This document shows positions 44,400-53,531 of a DNA stretch of 64,000 nt, piece after piece. The stretch is from JBCFAY01 sp038562375 (GTDB lineage: Bacteria > Bacillota > Clostridia > Christensenellales > CAG-138). Positions within the stretch are counted from its first letter, which is position 1; each line of letters opens with the position of its first letter. The position numbers and the translations under genes are program-made. The stretch lies in NCBI GenBank assembly GCA_038562375.1, contig JBCFAY010000001.1, forward strand, positions 124,001 through 188,000, in the 5' to 3' direction. The notes below the pieces were generated by a model. It did no database searches. It was not told the origin of the DNA and saw nothing but the letters and a program-made list of their open reading frames with translations.

Positions 44400-44429
44400 G
44401 GCAGGCATACTGCAAGCAGTATGCCCGCC
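44400..44429 (-). terminator. Stem-loop behind the sugar-binding protein gene
   Basis: GGCAGGCATACTGC (44400-44413) pairs with GCAGTATGCCCGCC (44416-44429) with one G-T pair. It lies 17 bases beyond the binding-protein stop on the minus strand. No T-run follows; partial termination or mRNA protection is likely. Confidence 0.6.
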
Positions 44430-44445
44430 ATTAAAAACGCTTCGT

Positions 44446-45801
44446 TTATTTCCAGTTGGCGTTGTCGTCCGCCAGGGCGGAAGCGGCGCGCTCCTTATCG
44501 AAATTCTCAAGCAGTTGCTGCGGAGTAAGGGTGCCAAGGATCAACTCCTGGAAGTTGCTTCCCCAGTTCCAGCCTTCATAATAGAGAACCAGGTCGCTGC
44601 CGACGGTGAATCTGGAAGCATCGTAAGTATCCACCAGCGACATCCATGCGACGGGCATATCCTTGGTAACGGAGGCAAAACTCGGGACAGCCAGGTCGTC
44701 TCTGCCTTCATAATAGGCCTGAAGGTTTTCTTCCCTGGTCACGAAATCGAAGTACAGCTTAACCGCGTCGACATTTTTGCCGTCTTTATAAGCGCACTTG
44801 AGAATACCGCCGGCGGTTACCGCAACAGTGCTCGGATCGTACAGGGGGTTGGCGAACATCTTCCACTCGCCGGCGCCGGAATCAGGATACATCCCCAAAG
44901 TGGTTTCGGCATAGCTGCCCCAGGTAAGGACCATAGCGGCCTTGCCGGTGCCCATCGCCTCATACGAACCATCCCAGGTATCGGAAAGGACGGTATCGCC
45001 GAAATAACCAAGGTCAAAGAGCTGTTTATAACGTTCCACCGCCGTTGCCAGTGCAGGGATTTCGGCATATTTGATCTGGTTGTTGTTGAGCTTTGTGATA
45101 ACGTCGGGATCCGTATCCAGCAGGTACCCGACGAGACCGGCATCCGTCCAGTTATGGAAATGCCAGCCGTCTTTGCCGGGTTCATAGATCGGACGGACGT
45201 CGTTATCGAGCAAGGTCTTACAGATGTTCAGGAAATCATCCCAGCTCTTGGGGACGCCCAGCCCATATTGGTCAAAGATCTGGGTATTGTACAGCACGGA
45301 CCAGCAGTCCTGAGACCACATATTCAGGCCATAAAGAGCACCGTCGATCGATGCGCCCGGCTTAACGGAATCGTTCATTCTGCCGGCCCATTCTTCGCCG
45401 GACAAATCGAGCAGGAAATCCTTATAGGGGATAAGCGCGCTGCCGGAGCTCAGGTAGAAAATGTCGGGAGCCTCGCTTGTGGCAAGCCGGGTTCCAAGGA
45501 CATCGTAGTACTGATCAATGGGATAAAGCTGAAATTCGATGGTGATACCGGTCTCTTCAAAAAATTTCTGAGCAAGGGTGCGATCGATATCCTTGATGTG
45601 ATCGCCTACAGCGAGAACCGTAAGTACACTACCGGCATAAGGCTGAGCGTCGCCTCCGGTTGCAGCGGGGGCCTCCGTGGGTGTTCCGGTGCTGTCCGGA
45701 TTATCCGCGGAACTGGACCCGGGATTGCTGCAGCCCACGATGCCTAGGAGCATTAGCATGGCGAGGACTAAAGCAAGCGTGGATTTAATACTTCGCTTCA
45801 T
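44446..45801 (-). CDS. Extracellular sugar-binding lipoprotein of the ABC importer
   Basis: A 451-residue solute-binding protein. The signal and lipobox GIVGC (Cys24) are followed by a Ser/Pro/Thr-rich linker and a large two-lobed domain with FFEETGITIEFQLYP, YGLNMWSQDCWSVLYNT, VPKSWDDFLNICKTL and AMGTGKAAMVLTWGSYA, all typical of family 1 carbohydrate-binding proteins. AGGAGG precedes the ATG. It is the first gene of the importer, creatininase, SIS, PfkB, GH4 operon. The ligand is probably a galactose- or amino-sugar-containing oligosaccharide, inferred from neighbours. Confidence 0.9.
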   Translation of the reverse strand: MKRSIKSTLALVLAMLMLLGIVGCSNPGSSSADNPDSTGTPTEAPAATGGDAQPYAGSVLTVLAVGDHIKDIDRTLAQKFFEETGITIEFQLYPIDQYYDVLGTRLATSEAPDIFYLSSGSALIPYKDFLLDLSGEEWAGRMNDSVKPGASIDGALYGLNMWSQDCWSVLYNTQIFDQYGLGVPKSWDDFLNICKTLLDNDVRPIYEPGKDGWHFHNWTDAGLVGYLLDTDPDVITKLNNNQIKYAEIPALATAVERYKQLFDLGYFGDTVLSDTWDGSYEAMGTGKAAMVLTWGSYAETTLGMYPDSGAGEWKMFANPLYDPSTVAVTAGGILKCAYKDGKNVDAVKLYFDFVTREENLQAYYEGRDDLAVPSFASVTKDMPVAWMSLVDTYDASRFTVGSDLVLYYEGWNWGSNFQELILGTLTPQQLLENFDKERAASALADDNANWK

Positions 45802-46125
45802 TTTGTGTTCCTCCTTTATTTTTGTTTGCCTGAACGGGAGACTGCTTTTGTTATGAACAGAAAGATATGCCGGTGCTGGGAGAACCTAAGATAAAGATAA
45901 TACAATTCACCGATATTTTTAATGCATGAAACAATCCAAAACTGTGGACATTACGCCACAATCGCCGATTACGAATGTACAAAACCCAAAAACAATGGAT
46001 AATTGATATATAAGATAAAAGGTTTTATTTTCTTCGGGATATATTATCTCTAATAAAAAATGATATCATTGAATATGCCGTAATGAAACGACTTGAAAAT
46101 AATATATCTCTGAAAGGGCATTCTT
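45802..46125. promoter_or_regulatory. Divergent promoter region between the importer operon and the SDR gene
   Basis: A 324-base AT-rich stretch without genes. Candidate -10 elements lie on both strands around 46000-46070 (for example TATATTATC and TATAAGAT). This is a probable target for the response regulator encoded at 49703 or the AraC protein, but no repeat stands out clearly. Confidence 0.4.
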
Positions 46126-46887
46126 ATGTTTGGGTTTACCGCGAAAACGGTTCTGGTGACCGGCGCCGGCGGTGGTTCCGGCGAGGCGATCGCGAAGACA
46201 TTTCTTGCCCATGGCGCCTACGTAATCGCTGCGGATTTATACGCACCCCGGTGGGAATGCGCAAGCGAGGAGCGCCTCCAGCGTACGGCGATGGATGTTA
46301 CGGACGAGAATGCAGTCGATCGCGTCGTCTCGGATGCGCGAAGAGAAGGCCATGTCGTCAATATTCTCGTCAATAATGCGGGCGTATCCGTCGGAGGTCC
46401 GGTAGGCAGTATGAGTACACAGGCCTGGTTCAAAAATATCAACACAAATGTGACGGGCGCGTTTTTCTGCATTCGCGCTGCCGTAACGCCCATGATGGAG
46501 GCCCGGGAGGGACGTATTATCAACATCGGCTCCATTGCCGGCAAGAACGGTTTCCCCAATCTTTGCGCATACGGCGCGTCCAAAGCCGCCCTCATAGGCA
46601 TGACCCGTTCGCTCGCGGTGGAGCTTGGGCCGTATAACATCACCGTCAATACGGTCTGTCCCGGCACGGTGGATACTCCCATGATCCAAAAACTGATCCG
46701 TTCCATCAGCGAAAATACCGGCAAGAGTTACGATGAGATCAAGAGGGGTATGGAAAGCGAAATCCCCATGGGCCGCCTGCAGCAGGCGCAGGATGTCGCG
46801 GATATGGTGATATTCCTCGCCTCCGATATGGCGAAGAACATCAACGGTGAGTCCATCAATATAGACGGAGGGACGGTGCGCGACTGA
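46126..46887 (+). CDS. Short-chain dehydrogenase/reductase (SDR)
   Basis: A 253-residue NAD(P)-dependent oxidoreductase of the classical SDR family. The cofactor loop VLVTGAGGGSGEAIA (residues 8-22), ILVNNAGVS near 84, the catalytic Ser in INIGSIAGKNG and the YGASK active-site motif near 155 are all present. An AAAGGG ribosome site lies 9 bases before the ATG. The following gene starts inside its stop codon (TGATG). The substrate is probably a sugar or sugar alcohol, judging from the neighbours. Confidence 0.9.
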   Translation: MFGFTAKTVLVTGAGGGSGEAIAKTFLAHGAYVIAADLYAPRWECASEERLQRTAMDVTDENAVDRVVSDARREGHVVNILVNNAGVSVGGPVGSMSTQAWFKNINTNVTGAFFCIRAAVTPMMEAREGRIINIGSIAGKNGFPNLCAYGASKAALIGMTRSLAVELGPYNITVNTVCPGTVDTPMIQKLIRSISENTGKSYDEIKRGMESEIPMGRLQQAQDVADMVIFLASDMAKNINGESINIDGGTVRD

Positions 46888-47708
46888 TGAAGAGCTTCAC
46901 ATTGAATAACGGAGCGGTCATTCCTTCCATCGGTTACGGGACTTGGCAGAACGCCCGGGAGGATATGGTGCTGTTTGCGCTGCAGCATGGATATCGGCAC
47001 ATCGATACCGCGGCGATATATCGCAACGAGGATATGGTGGGCCGGGCATTGCTTAGGAGCGGGATAAAGCGGGAGGAATGTTTTCTCGTCAGCAAGCTGT
47101 GGAACACCCGCCGGGGTTATCGTACCGCCCTGAAGGCGTTTGAAGAAACGCTGAACGCGCTGCAGACGGATTATCTCGACATGTATCTTATTCATTGGCC
47201 CTGCGCCCGGGGGGAAAACGCCGATGACGTTAATCGCGATACATGGATGGCGCTGGAGGAATTGTACGGCAAAGGTAAGATCCGCGCCATCGGCGTCAGC
47301 AATTTTCTCAGGAAGCATTTGGCGCCGCTGCTGGAAACGGCAAAAGTACTGCCGGCGGTCAACCAGATTGAATATCATCCCGGCTATGCTCAAAGGGATA
47401 TATTTTTATATAACAGCGAAAGGAACATCCTTACACAGGCGTGGGCTCCCCTTGGTTCCGGTGCGGTGCTTGGGCTGCCGTTGCTCAGTGAATTGGGTCG
47501 CAAGTATGGCCGTTCTCCGGCGCAGATCTGTTTGCGCTGGTGTGTGCAGCAGGGCATTCTGCCGCTCGTAAAATCCACAACGCCGTCGCGTATACTCGAG
47601 AACATCGAAATCTTCGATTTTGTGCTTGATCAAGACGATATGGCGGCCATTGACGCCCTGCCGGAAACCGGCTTTTCCGGTATGCATCCGGACACGATAA
47701 CGTTTTGA
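46887..47708 (+). CDS. Aldo/keto reductase
   Basis: A 273-residue NADPH-dependent reductase. Family motifs are IPSIGYGTWQ, YRHIDTAAIYRNED (catalytic Asp and Tyr), LVSKLWNT (Lys), YLIHWP (His) and IGVSNF, then VNQIEYHPG. This is the complete AKR tetrad. It is translationally coupled to the SDR gene, so the pair may interconvert a carbonyl and alcohol form of the same sugar derivative. Confidence 0.92.
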   Translation: MKSFTLNNGAVIPSIGYGTWQNAREDMVLFALQHGYRHIDTAAIYRNEDMVGRALLRSGIKREECFLVSKLWNTRRGYRTALKAFEETLNALQTDYLDMYLIHWPCARGENADDVNRDTWMALEELYGKGKIRAIGVSNFLRKHLAPLLETAKVLPAVNQIEYHPGYAQRDIFLYNSERNILTQAWAPLGSGAVLGLPLLSELGRKYGRSPAQICLRWCVQQGILPLVKSTTPSRILENIEIFDFVLDQDDMAAIDALPETGFSGMHPDTITF

Positions 47709-47885
47709 CGCTTCGCCGAATCGCGGCCGCATCTTCAAAAACAATGAAAAGAGCTTGTTTTTTGGACGCTTTGACGACGCATAGCCGCATCGGGATATAA
47801 AGAATCCTTTGCGCCGCGCAGAGATCTGTTGTAATATTCTTATGATAGTGTTCATATTTGGCTTTTCTATTTGGCAGGTTATTAT

Positions 47886-49703
47886 ATGCGTAAAATAATG
47901 AATACCGTTTTTTTCAAACTCTTTTCCAGATATTCGATCCTGTTTGCCGTGGTGCTGTTGGGCTGTTTTTTGATTTTTTCCGCATACATGTCCCGGACAA
48001 TGAAGGACAGTATTCAGGAATCAAATCTTGAGCTTGCAAATTACATATCGTGGAAGATGGACAAGCTCGTCAGCGAAATGGATTATACCTCCACCCTTGT
48101 TGTTAAATCGTCAACGCTAAAGCAGACCTTTTTTTCAAATACCGCCCTGTTGAATGCCGTGGAGCTTTATCATAACGAGTCTACCGTCTATGATTTGCTC
48201 AGCGATATCATCAGCCCGACTTTTTCCGCCTGCCAGGTGAATCTGTATTCTTTCGACGGGCGTATGGTCGGCGCAGGCCGAAGTTATGCTATCCGGAATT
48301 TCCGCCCGGATGAGATTGAAAATTTTGATTGGTATAATCCCGTTACGGAATTAAACGGAAGGATATACATATCCGTTCCGCACGATGTCCAATGGGCGCT
48401 CAATGTCAGAGAAAGGGTAATCTCGCTGTACAGAGTATTTTCAAGCGCGATAAGCTCCAGCAGAAAAGGCGCAATAGAAGTGCAGATGAAATACTTTACC
48501 GTGACCGAAGCGATCGCCAAGGCCCTTTCGGACGCGGATGGAAAATCCGTATATATTTTTAATTCGAGAGCCGAAAGAATATATCCGTTTGCGGCGGATG
48601 ATAAAAGCGGGTATATTTACGAAGGCATAAAAGAATATATTGCAGATTCAAAGGCAGGATCGCTAACGCTGCATTATGCGAAGGGCAATAATAAAACCGA
48701 TCTGATCTCCTATACGAAATCCGATTATACGGACTGGATGGTGGTGCTTGCGGAGCCGGCAAGCAGTTCATTCGACGCCGTGATCGGCTTCCAGAAAATC
48801 ATTTACACTATTTGTGCTTTTGTCGTCTTTTTGACGCTGATATTGACTTACTATATCTCCAAGCAGATAACAAGACCGATAAAGGCAATGCATGACTTTA
48901 TCGATCTGCTGGACATCGGCGGCCTCGAGGCGCAGGACGAACACGGGGGCACAAAGCTGAACGAACTTGAGGAGCTCAAGCTCGCTTATCAAAAAATGAG
49001 GCTGAGGGTTAACCGATCGGTGGACGATCTGATTGAATCGAGAAATCAGGAAATGAAATCGAGGATGCTGGCGCTGCAGTCACAGATGAATCCTCATTTC
49101 TTATATAACATGCTCTGCAATCTCGAGGCAATGTCTGAAGATGACGGCTCACAGCGGGTTGCAACGGCGTGCGAGGACCTTTCCGATATGCTGCGCTATA
49201 TTCTGCGCGAAGCCGACAATCGCGTGGAAATGTCTGAGGAGTTATGGTTTACCGATAAGTATGTCGGTCTGATGAAGCTCAGATTCGGTGATAATTTTCA
49301 GGTGAACATCGATATTGATGATGAACTGAACAATATCATTGTCCCCAGGCTGATCGTGCAGCCGATCATAGAGAATTGCATGAAATACGGCACAAGCTTT
49401 GAACCTCCCTGGATCATCAATGTACGCGGCAGGGTCGCGGGGAACCGATGGATCCTAAGGATTTCAGATAACGGCGCAGGTTTTAGCGATGAAAGCCTTG
49501 CTTCGGTTCGTTCTGTCGCGGCCAATCCGGGAAAATTCGTAGGGGCAGGCAATTTTGATCTTGCGCATATGGGCATGATCAATATCTACCTAAGGTTGAG
49601 CCTCCTGTATAAAGAAAGAGCGGTGTTCCGTGTATACAATGGAAAAAACGGAGGGGCTATCGTTACAATCGGCGGACCGATGATACGGCGGGAGGTGTCG
49701 TGA
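47886..49703 (+). CDS. YesM-type sensor histidine kinase
   Basis: A 605-residue two-helix membrane sensor. Membrane segments lie at about 13-35 and 295-320, with a roughly 260-residue extracellular dCache-like domain between them. A HAMP region (ISKQITRPIKAMHDFID) follows, then the His_kinase domain with ALQSQMNPHFLYNMLCNLEA (phospho-His) and the ATPase part PRLIVQPIIENCMKYG and ISDNGAGF. This family senses carbohydrates in Clostridia and Bacilli. ATG at 47886 is used; an ATG four codons later is possible. It overlaps the response regulator gene. Confidence 0.92.
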   Translation: MRKIMNTVFFKLFSRYSILFAVVLLGCFLIFSAYMSRTMKDSIQESNLELANYISWKMDKLVSEMDYTSTLVVKSSTLKQTFFSNTALLNAVELYHNESTVYDLLSDIISPTFSACQVNLYSFDGRMVGAGRSYAIRNFRPDEIENFDWYNPVTELNGRIYISVPHDVQWALNVRERVISLYRVFSSAISSSRKGAIEVQMKYFTVTEAIAKALSDADGKSVYIFNSRAERIYPFAADDKSGYIYEGIKEYIADSKAGSLTLHYAKGNNKTDLISYTKSDYTDWMVVLAEPASSSFDAVIGFQKIIYTICAFVVFLTLILTYYISKQITRPIKAMHDFIDLLDIGGLEAQDEHGGTKLNELEELKLAYQKMRLRVNRSVDDLIESRNQEMKSRMLALQSQMNPHFLYNMLCNLEAMSEDDGSQRVATACEDLSDMLRYILREADNRVEMSEELWFTDKYVGLMKLRFGDNFQVNIDIDDELNNIIVPRLIVQPIIENCMKYGTSFEPPWIINVRGRVAGNRWILRISDNGAGFSDESLASVRSVAANPGKFVGAGNFDLAHMGMINIYLRLSLLYKERAVFRVYNGKNGGAIVTIGGPMIRREVS

Positions 49704-51244
49704 TGAGCTTACAGCGCATCTTCAAGGTAATTGTGGCGGAAGATGAAATGCTCATTCTTAAGAAAATCATTGAAAAAATCGAAAGCATAAACCCGATGTT
49801 TCGGGTTGTCGGAAGCGCTTCGAACGGGAAGGAAGCTCTTGAACTTGTAACAGCGATGAAGCCCGATGTGCTCTTTACGGATATCAGTATGCCCGTCATG
49901 GACGGCATAGATCTAGTAAAACGCGCCAAAGAAATAGACGGTGAGCTATTGATCGTAATACTCAGCGGATACGACCTGTTTTCCTACGCGCAGCAGGCAA
50001 TGAAATATGGGGCATGCGAATACATGCTCAAGCCCATAAAGCTGCCTGCAATGGAAAGTTTGCTCAACGATCTGGAAGCAACGCTTGTCAAACGGCGGAT
50101 CGATAAGACGAAATCCATGATAGCCGACGCGCTGAAAGGGCAAAAGAGCGAACGCAGCTGGGAGTATTTCAACGGATATAGATTTGCCGCCCTGTTGCTC
50201 TGTGCCGGCAACATAAACTATTGCGATAAGCGTCCGGGGTATCTGCGCGAGCTATGGAAATCCATGCCGTGGCAGAAGGCGGGCACACAAGAAATGGGCA
50301 TCCATGAATGGTGGTATCTTCCGCTCGACGCGCCCAATGAATGCTGTTTTGTAGTCGCAGGAGACAGGTTGACTTCCGATACGGTGCACGCCCTTGGAGA
50401 ATCTCTCAAAGACCTCCTCAACACGCACATGGGGCTTCCGGTTGCGGTAAGCGCAAGCACACAGATCCTGGAGCTCTGTGCACTCAATGAAACCGTGCAG
50501 ACCGAAAGGGATATGCTTATTAGGTATATCGTTCCCGGCAGGCCGCAGACGATTTATTCGGATTTATGCAACTGGCCGTATCCGCCCATAATCTCAAACG
50601 TCAACTTCGAACGCGGCATGGAGGTTCTTCTAAGATGCGGCGACCTTCACGGAATGAAGAAAATGCTCGAGGCAATGCTGGATGAATGGGATATCAGCGC
50701 GATGCCGCAGTCATGGCGCATAAGCATGCTTCAGCAGATGTCGAAATGGCTTTACAGGATCTATCCGGATATGTCGGGTGATTTGATTTATACATATGAC
50801 ATGGAAATTTACGACGCCATTTCTTCCTGCATCGCCTTTGTGAAAAGCTATGAACGGATCTGGAAGGCATTTGAGAAAATTGCCGTTCAGGATACAAACC
50901 GGAATTTTTCAGGCGAGTCCGTAGCTTATGCGGTAGAAGGCTATATAAAGGCCAATTACCCGTCTATCACGGACATTGGGCGGATAGCTTCGGAGTTTTC
51001 ATTCAGCTGTTCGTATATATCGAAGGTCTTCAGGCAGAGCAAAGGTATTTCCATCATGAAGTATATCACCAATCTACGGATGGAAACTGCCAAACACATG
51101 CTGAAAAACGCTCCGGATATGAGCGTGAAGCTTATCGGCGAGGCGGTCGGCTATCAGGATCAACATTATTTCAGCAGGATATTCAGAAATTCAGAGGGGA
51201 TCAGCCCCGCAGAATACAGGTTGATTGTGCTTAAGGGTAAATAG
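49703..51244 (+). CDS. YesN-type response regulator with AraC output domain
   Basis: A 513-residue protein. Residues 8-120 form the receiver domain (IVAEDEMLI, phospho-Asp in DVLFTDISMPVMDG, LSGYD, and the K of MLKPIK). A long central region follows, then an AraC-type double HTH at about 415-510 (ITDIGRIASEFSFSCSYISKVF and VGYQDQHYFSRIFR). It is the natural partner of the adjacent kinase and likely activates the sugar importer and catabolic genes around it. The start ATG overlaps the kinase stop; a GTG one codon earlier exists. Confidence 0.92.
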   Translation: MSLQRIFKVIVAEDEMLILKKIIEKIESINPMFRVVGSASNGKEALELVTAMKPDVLFTDISMPVMDGIDLVKRAKEIDGELLIVILSGYDLFSYAQQAMKYGACEYMLKPIKLPAMESLLNDLEATLVKRRIDKTKSMIADALKGQKSERSWEYFNGYRFAALLLCAGNINYCDKRPGYLRELWKSMPWQKAGTQEMGIHEWWYLPLDAPNECCFVVAGDRLTSDTVHALGESLKDLLNTHMGLPVAVSASTQILELCALNETVQTERDMLIRYIVPGRPQTIYSDLCNWPYPPIISNVNFERGMEVLLRCGDLHGMKKMLEAMLDEWDISAMPQSWRISMLQQMSKWLYRIYPDMSGDLIYTYDMEIYDAISSCIAFVKSYERIWKAFEKIAVQDTNRNFSGESVAYAVEGYIKANYPSITDIGRIASEFSFSCSYISKVFRQSKGISIMKYITNLRMETAKHMLKNAPDMSVKLIGEAVGYQDQHYFSRIFRNSEGISPAEYRLIVLKGK

Positions 51245-51307
51245 GATAACGATAAGCTTATTAGGGCCGATATTCAAAATAACTTTGTTTATTTAAGGAA
51301 GGGAACC

Positions 51308-52282
51308 ATGGCCGAATTAAGATATAATCCTTTTAATAACGATTGGGTGATGATGGCGTCCGCGCGCCAGAACAGGCCGCAAATGCCGAAGGATTGGTGC
51401 CCGTTCTGCCCGGGCTCGGGCAGAGTGCCGGAACAATATGAAGTGCTCAAATACGACAACGACTTTCCCGCGCTTTCCATGAACCCGCCGGAGCCGGATG
51501 ACGTGGCAACCGAGTTTTTCAAGGCGGAAAAATCATACGGTAAATGTGAAGTGATTTTGTATTCACCGGATCATACCATTACGCTGCCAGAGCTTACGCT
51601 TGCCCATGTCGGAAAGCTTGTCGACCTTTGGTGCGAACGTTTTGAAGAGTTGTCCAAAAACAAAAAGACAAAGTACATCATGATTTTTGAAAACCGCGGC
51701 GGGGTCGTGGGCGTTACCATGCCCCATCCGCACGGGCAGATATACGCGTATCCATTTCTGCCGAAAAAAATCGAGCAGAAACTTGATAATGCTAAAAAAT
51801 ATCTTGAGAATACAGGCCGCTGCCTCTTCTGCGACTGGCTCAAGGCGGAGCGGGATTTCAAACAGCGCGTGATATTTGAGGATGAGCATTTCAGTGTGAT
51901 CATTCCGTATTTTGCGGAGTTTGCTTACCAAACGCAGATCATATCCAAAACACATAAAAAGTTTATTTCAGAGTTCAGCGGGCAAGAGAAAACCGCTCTC
52001 GGCAAAATGGTGAGAAGCACGGTCGGCATGTATGACGGCCTCTTCGACACGGCGTTTCCATATATGATGTGCATGTACAACGCGCCGGTCAACATGGACG
52101 ATATTGAGGGCTTCCATTTTCATATCGAGTTTTATCCGCCCATGCGCTCCAGGGAAAAGCAACAGTTTCTCGCATCCAGCGAAACAGGGGCGGGAGCGCA
52201 TTGCAATCCGACCGCGCCCGAGGAAAAAGCGGTGGAACTCAGGGCGGCATATCACAAATATGCCGCGGAGGGAAAAGAGTGA
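51308..52282 (+). CDS. galT: Galactose-1-phosphate uridylyltransferase GalT
   Basis: Leloir-pathway enzyme that swaps UMP between UDP-glucose and galactose-1-phosphate. The 324-residue protein is the class I (HIT-fold) type: CPFCPGSGRVPE (metal Cys pair), GVTMPHPHGQIYAYP (nucleophile His in HPHGQ), CLFCDWL and a late GFHFHIEFYPP. AAGGAAGGG precedes the ATG. It overlaps galK by four bases (GTGA). Confidence 0.94.
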   Translation: MAELRYNPFNNDWVMMASARQNRPQMPKDWCPFCPGSGRVPEQYEVLKYDNDFPALSMNPPEPDDVATEFFKAEKSYGKCEVILYSPDHTITLPELTLAHVGKLVDLWCERFEELSKNKKTKYIMIFENRGGVVGVTMPHPHGQIYAYPFLPKKIEQKLDNAKKYLENTGRCLFCDWLKAERDFKQRVIFEDEHFSVIIPYFAEFAYQTQIISKTHKKFISEFSGQEKTALGKMVRSTVGMYDGLFDTAFPYMMCMYNAPVNMDDIEGFHFHIEFYPPMRSREKQQFLASSETGAGAHCNPTAPEEKAVELRAAYHKYAAEGKE

Positions 52283-53454
52283 CCTATTCCAAGCTGGTCT
52301 CGGAATTCATAAGAATCTATGGCGGCGACGGGGACGGCATCCGGATCTTTGAAGCGCCGGGCAGAATCAATCTGATCGGCGAACATATCGATTACAACGG
52401 AGGCCACGTTTTCCCGGTTGCCCTGGATCTGAAAAATATCGTTGTGGCAAGGCTTAACAATACCAACACCATCAACATGGCGGTGACGAGCCTTCCGAAC
52501 CGCGTATCGGCGGACCTTAGCAATCTTGCCGCCTATAAAAAACTGGAGTGGGGCAATTACCAGTGCGGCGTCGCGTACATGCTGCAAAAAGACGGATATC
52601 CGCTGACAGGATGCGATCTTTTATATCACGCCACCGTACCGTATGGCTCCGGGCTTTCATCGTCCGCGTCCGTCGAGGTGTCCACGGCGGTTTGCCTCGC
52701 TACGCTCGGCGGGGCCAAACAGCTTGTGATGGAGGAAATCGCCTTGCTGTGCCAAAAAGCTGAGAATCAATATGTGGGCATGAACTGCGGCATCATGGAT
52801 CAGTTCGTATCCGCAATCGGCAAAAAGGATCATGCGATATTCTTAAACTGCGATACGCTGGAGTATAAGTATGTGCCTTTGGATTTGGGCGATTATACGA
52901 TCGTGATCACGAACACGAACGCACCGCACAAACATACGGAATCGGGATACGCCCAAAGGAGAAGAGAATGCGAACAGGCTTTGGCGCTCATCAATTTCAA
53001 CGGAGGAAACTACAGGCACCTTTGCGATATCAGCGTGCAGGAACTCGAAAATTTCAGCACATTTTTTGACAATAAGGCGCTTTATAAGCGCGCAAGACAT
53101 TGCGTTACCGAGGAGAAGAGGACGCTGCAGGCGCTGAAATCGCTCGAAGAAGGCGATCTTACGGCATTCGGCAAGCTTCTCAATCAGGCCAACATTTCAA
53201 TACGGGACGATTATGAGGCGACCGGCCGGGAGCTTGACGCCGTGTTCGATATCGCGACGAAGATCGGCGGCGTACTCGGTTCACGGATGACGGGCGGCGG
53301 CTTCGGCGGCTGCAATATCAGCATTGTAAAGAAGAATAGCGTGGATCGATTCAAAGACATCGTAAAAGAAAAATATACAAAGCAAATCGGGTATGAACCG
53401 TTATTTTATCAGTCAAACGCCGGACCAGGCGCGATGGAGGTAGAAGATTGGTGA
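52279..53454 (+). CDS. galK: Galactokinase GalK
   Basis: Phosphorylates galactose at C1. The 391-residue GHMP kinase carries the galactokinase signature GRINLIGEHIDYNGGHVFP near 28-46, the ATP loop YGSGLSSSASVEV near 125 and MTGGGFGGC near 340. The start is the GTG at 52279, inside an overlap with the galT stop and just behind GGAGGG; upstream ATG readings run into galT. Confidence 0.95.
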   Translation: MTYSKLVSEFIRIYGGDGDGIRIFEAPGRINLIGEHIDYNGGHVFPVALDLKNIVVARLNNTNTINMAVTSLPNRVSADLSNLAAYKKLEWGNYQCGVAYMLQKDGYPLTGCDLLYHATVPYGSGLSSSASVEVSTAVCLATLGGAKQLVMEEIALLCQKAENQYVGMNCGIMDQFVSAIGKKDHAIFLNCDTLEYKYVPLDLGDYTIVITNTNAPHKHTESGYAQRRRECEQALALINFNGGNYRHLCDISVQELENFSTFFDNKALYKRARHCVTEEKRTLQALKSLEEGDLTAFGKLLNQANISIRDDYEATGRELDAVFDIATKIGGVLGSRMTGGGFGGCNISIVKKNSVDRFKDIVKEKYTKQIGYEPLFYQSNAGPGAMEVEDW

Positions 53455-53531
53455 TAACGGCTTCTTAGCGCCTGTCCCGATCTTGTAAAAGGAAAAGAGC
53501 CAATTACAACCGTTGAATGGAGAAGCGAACC

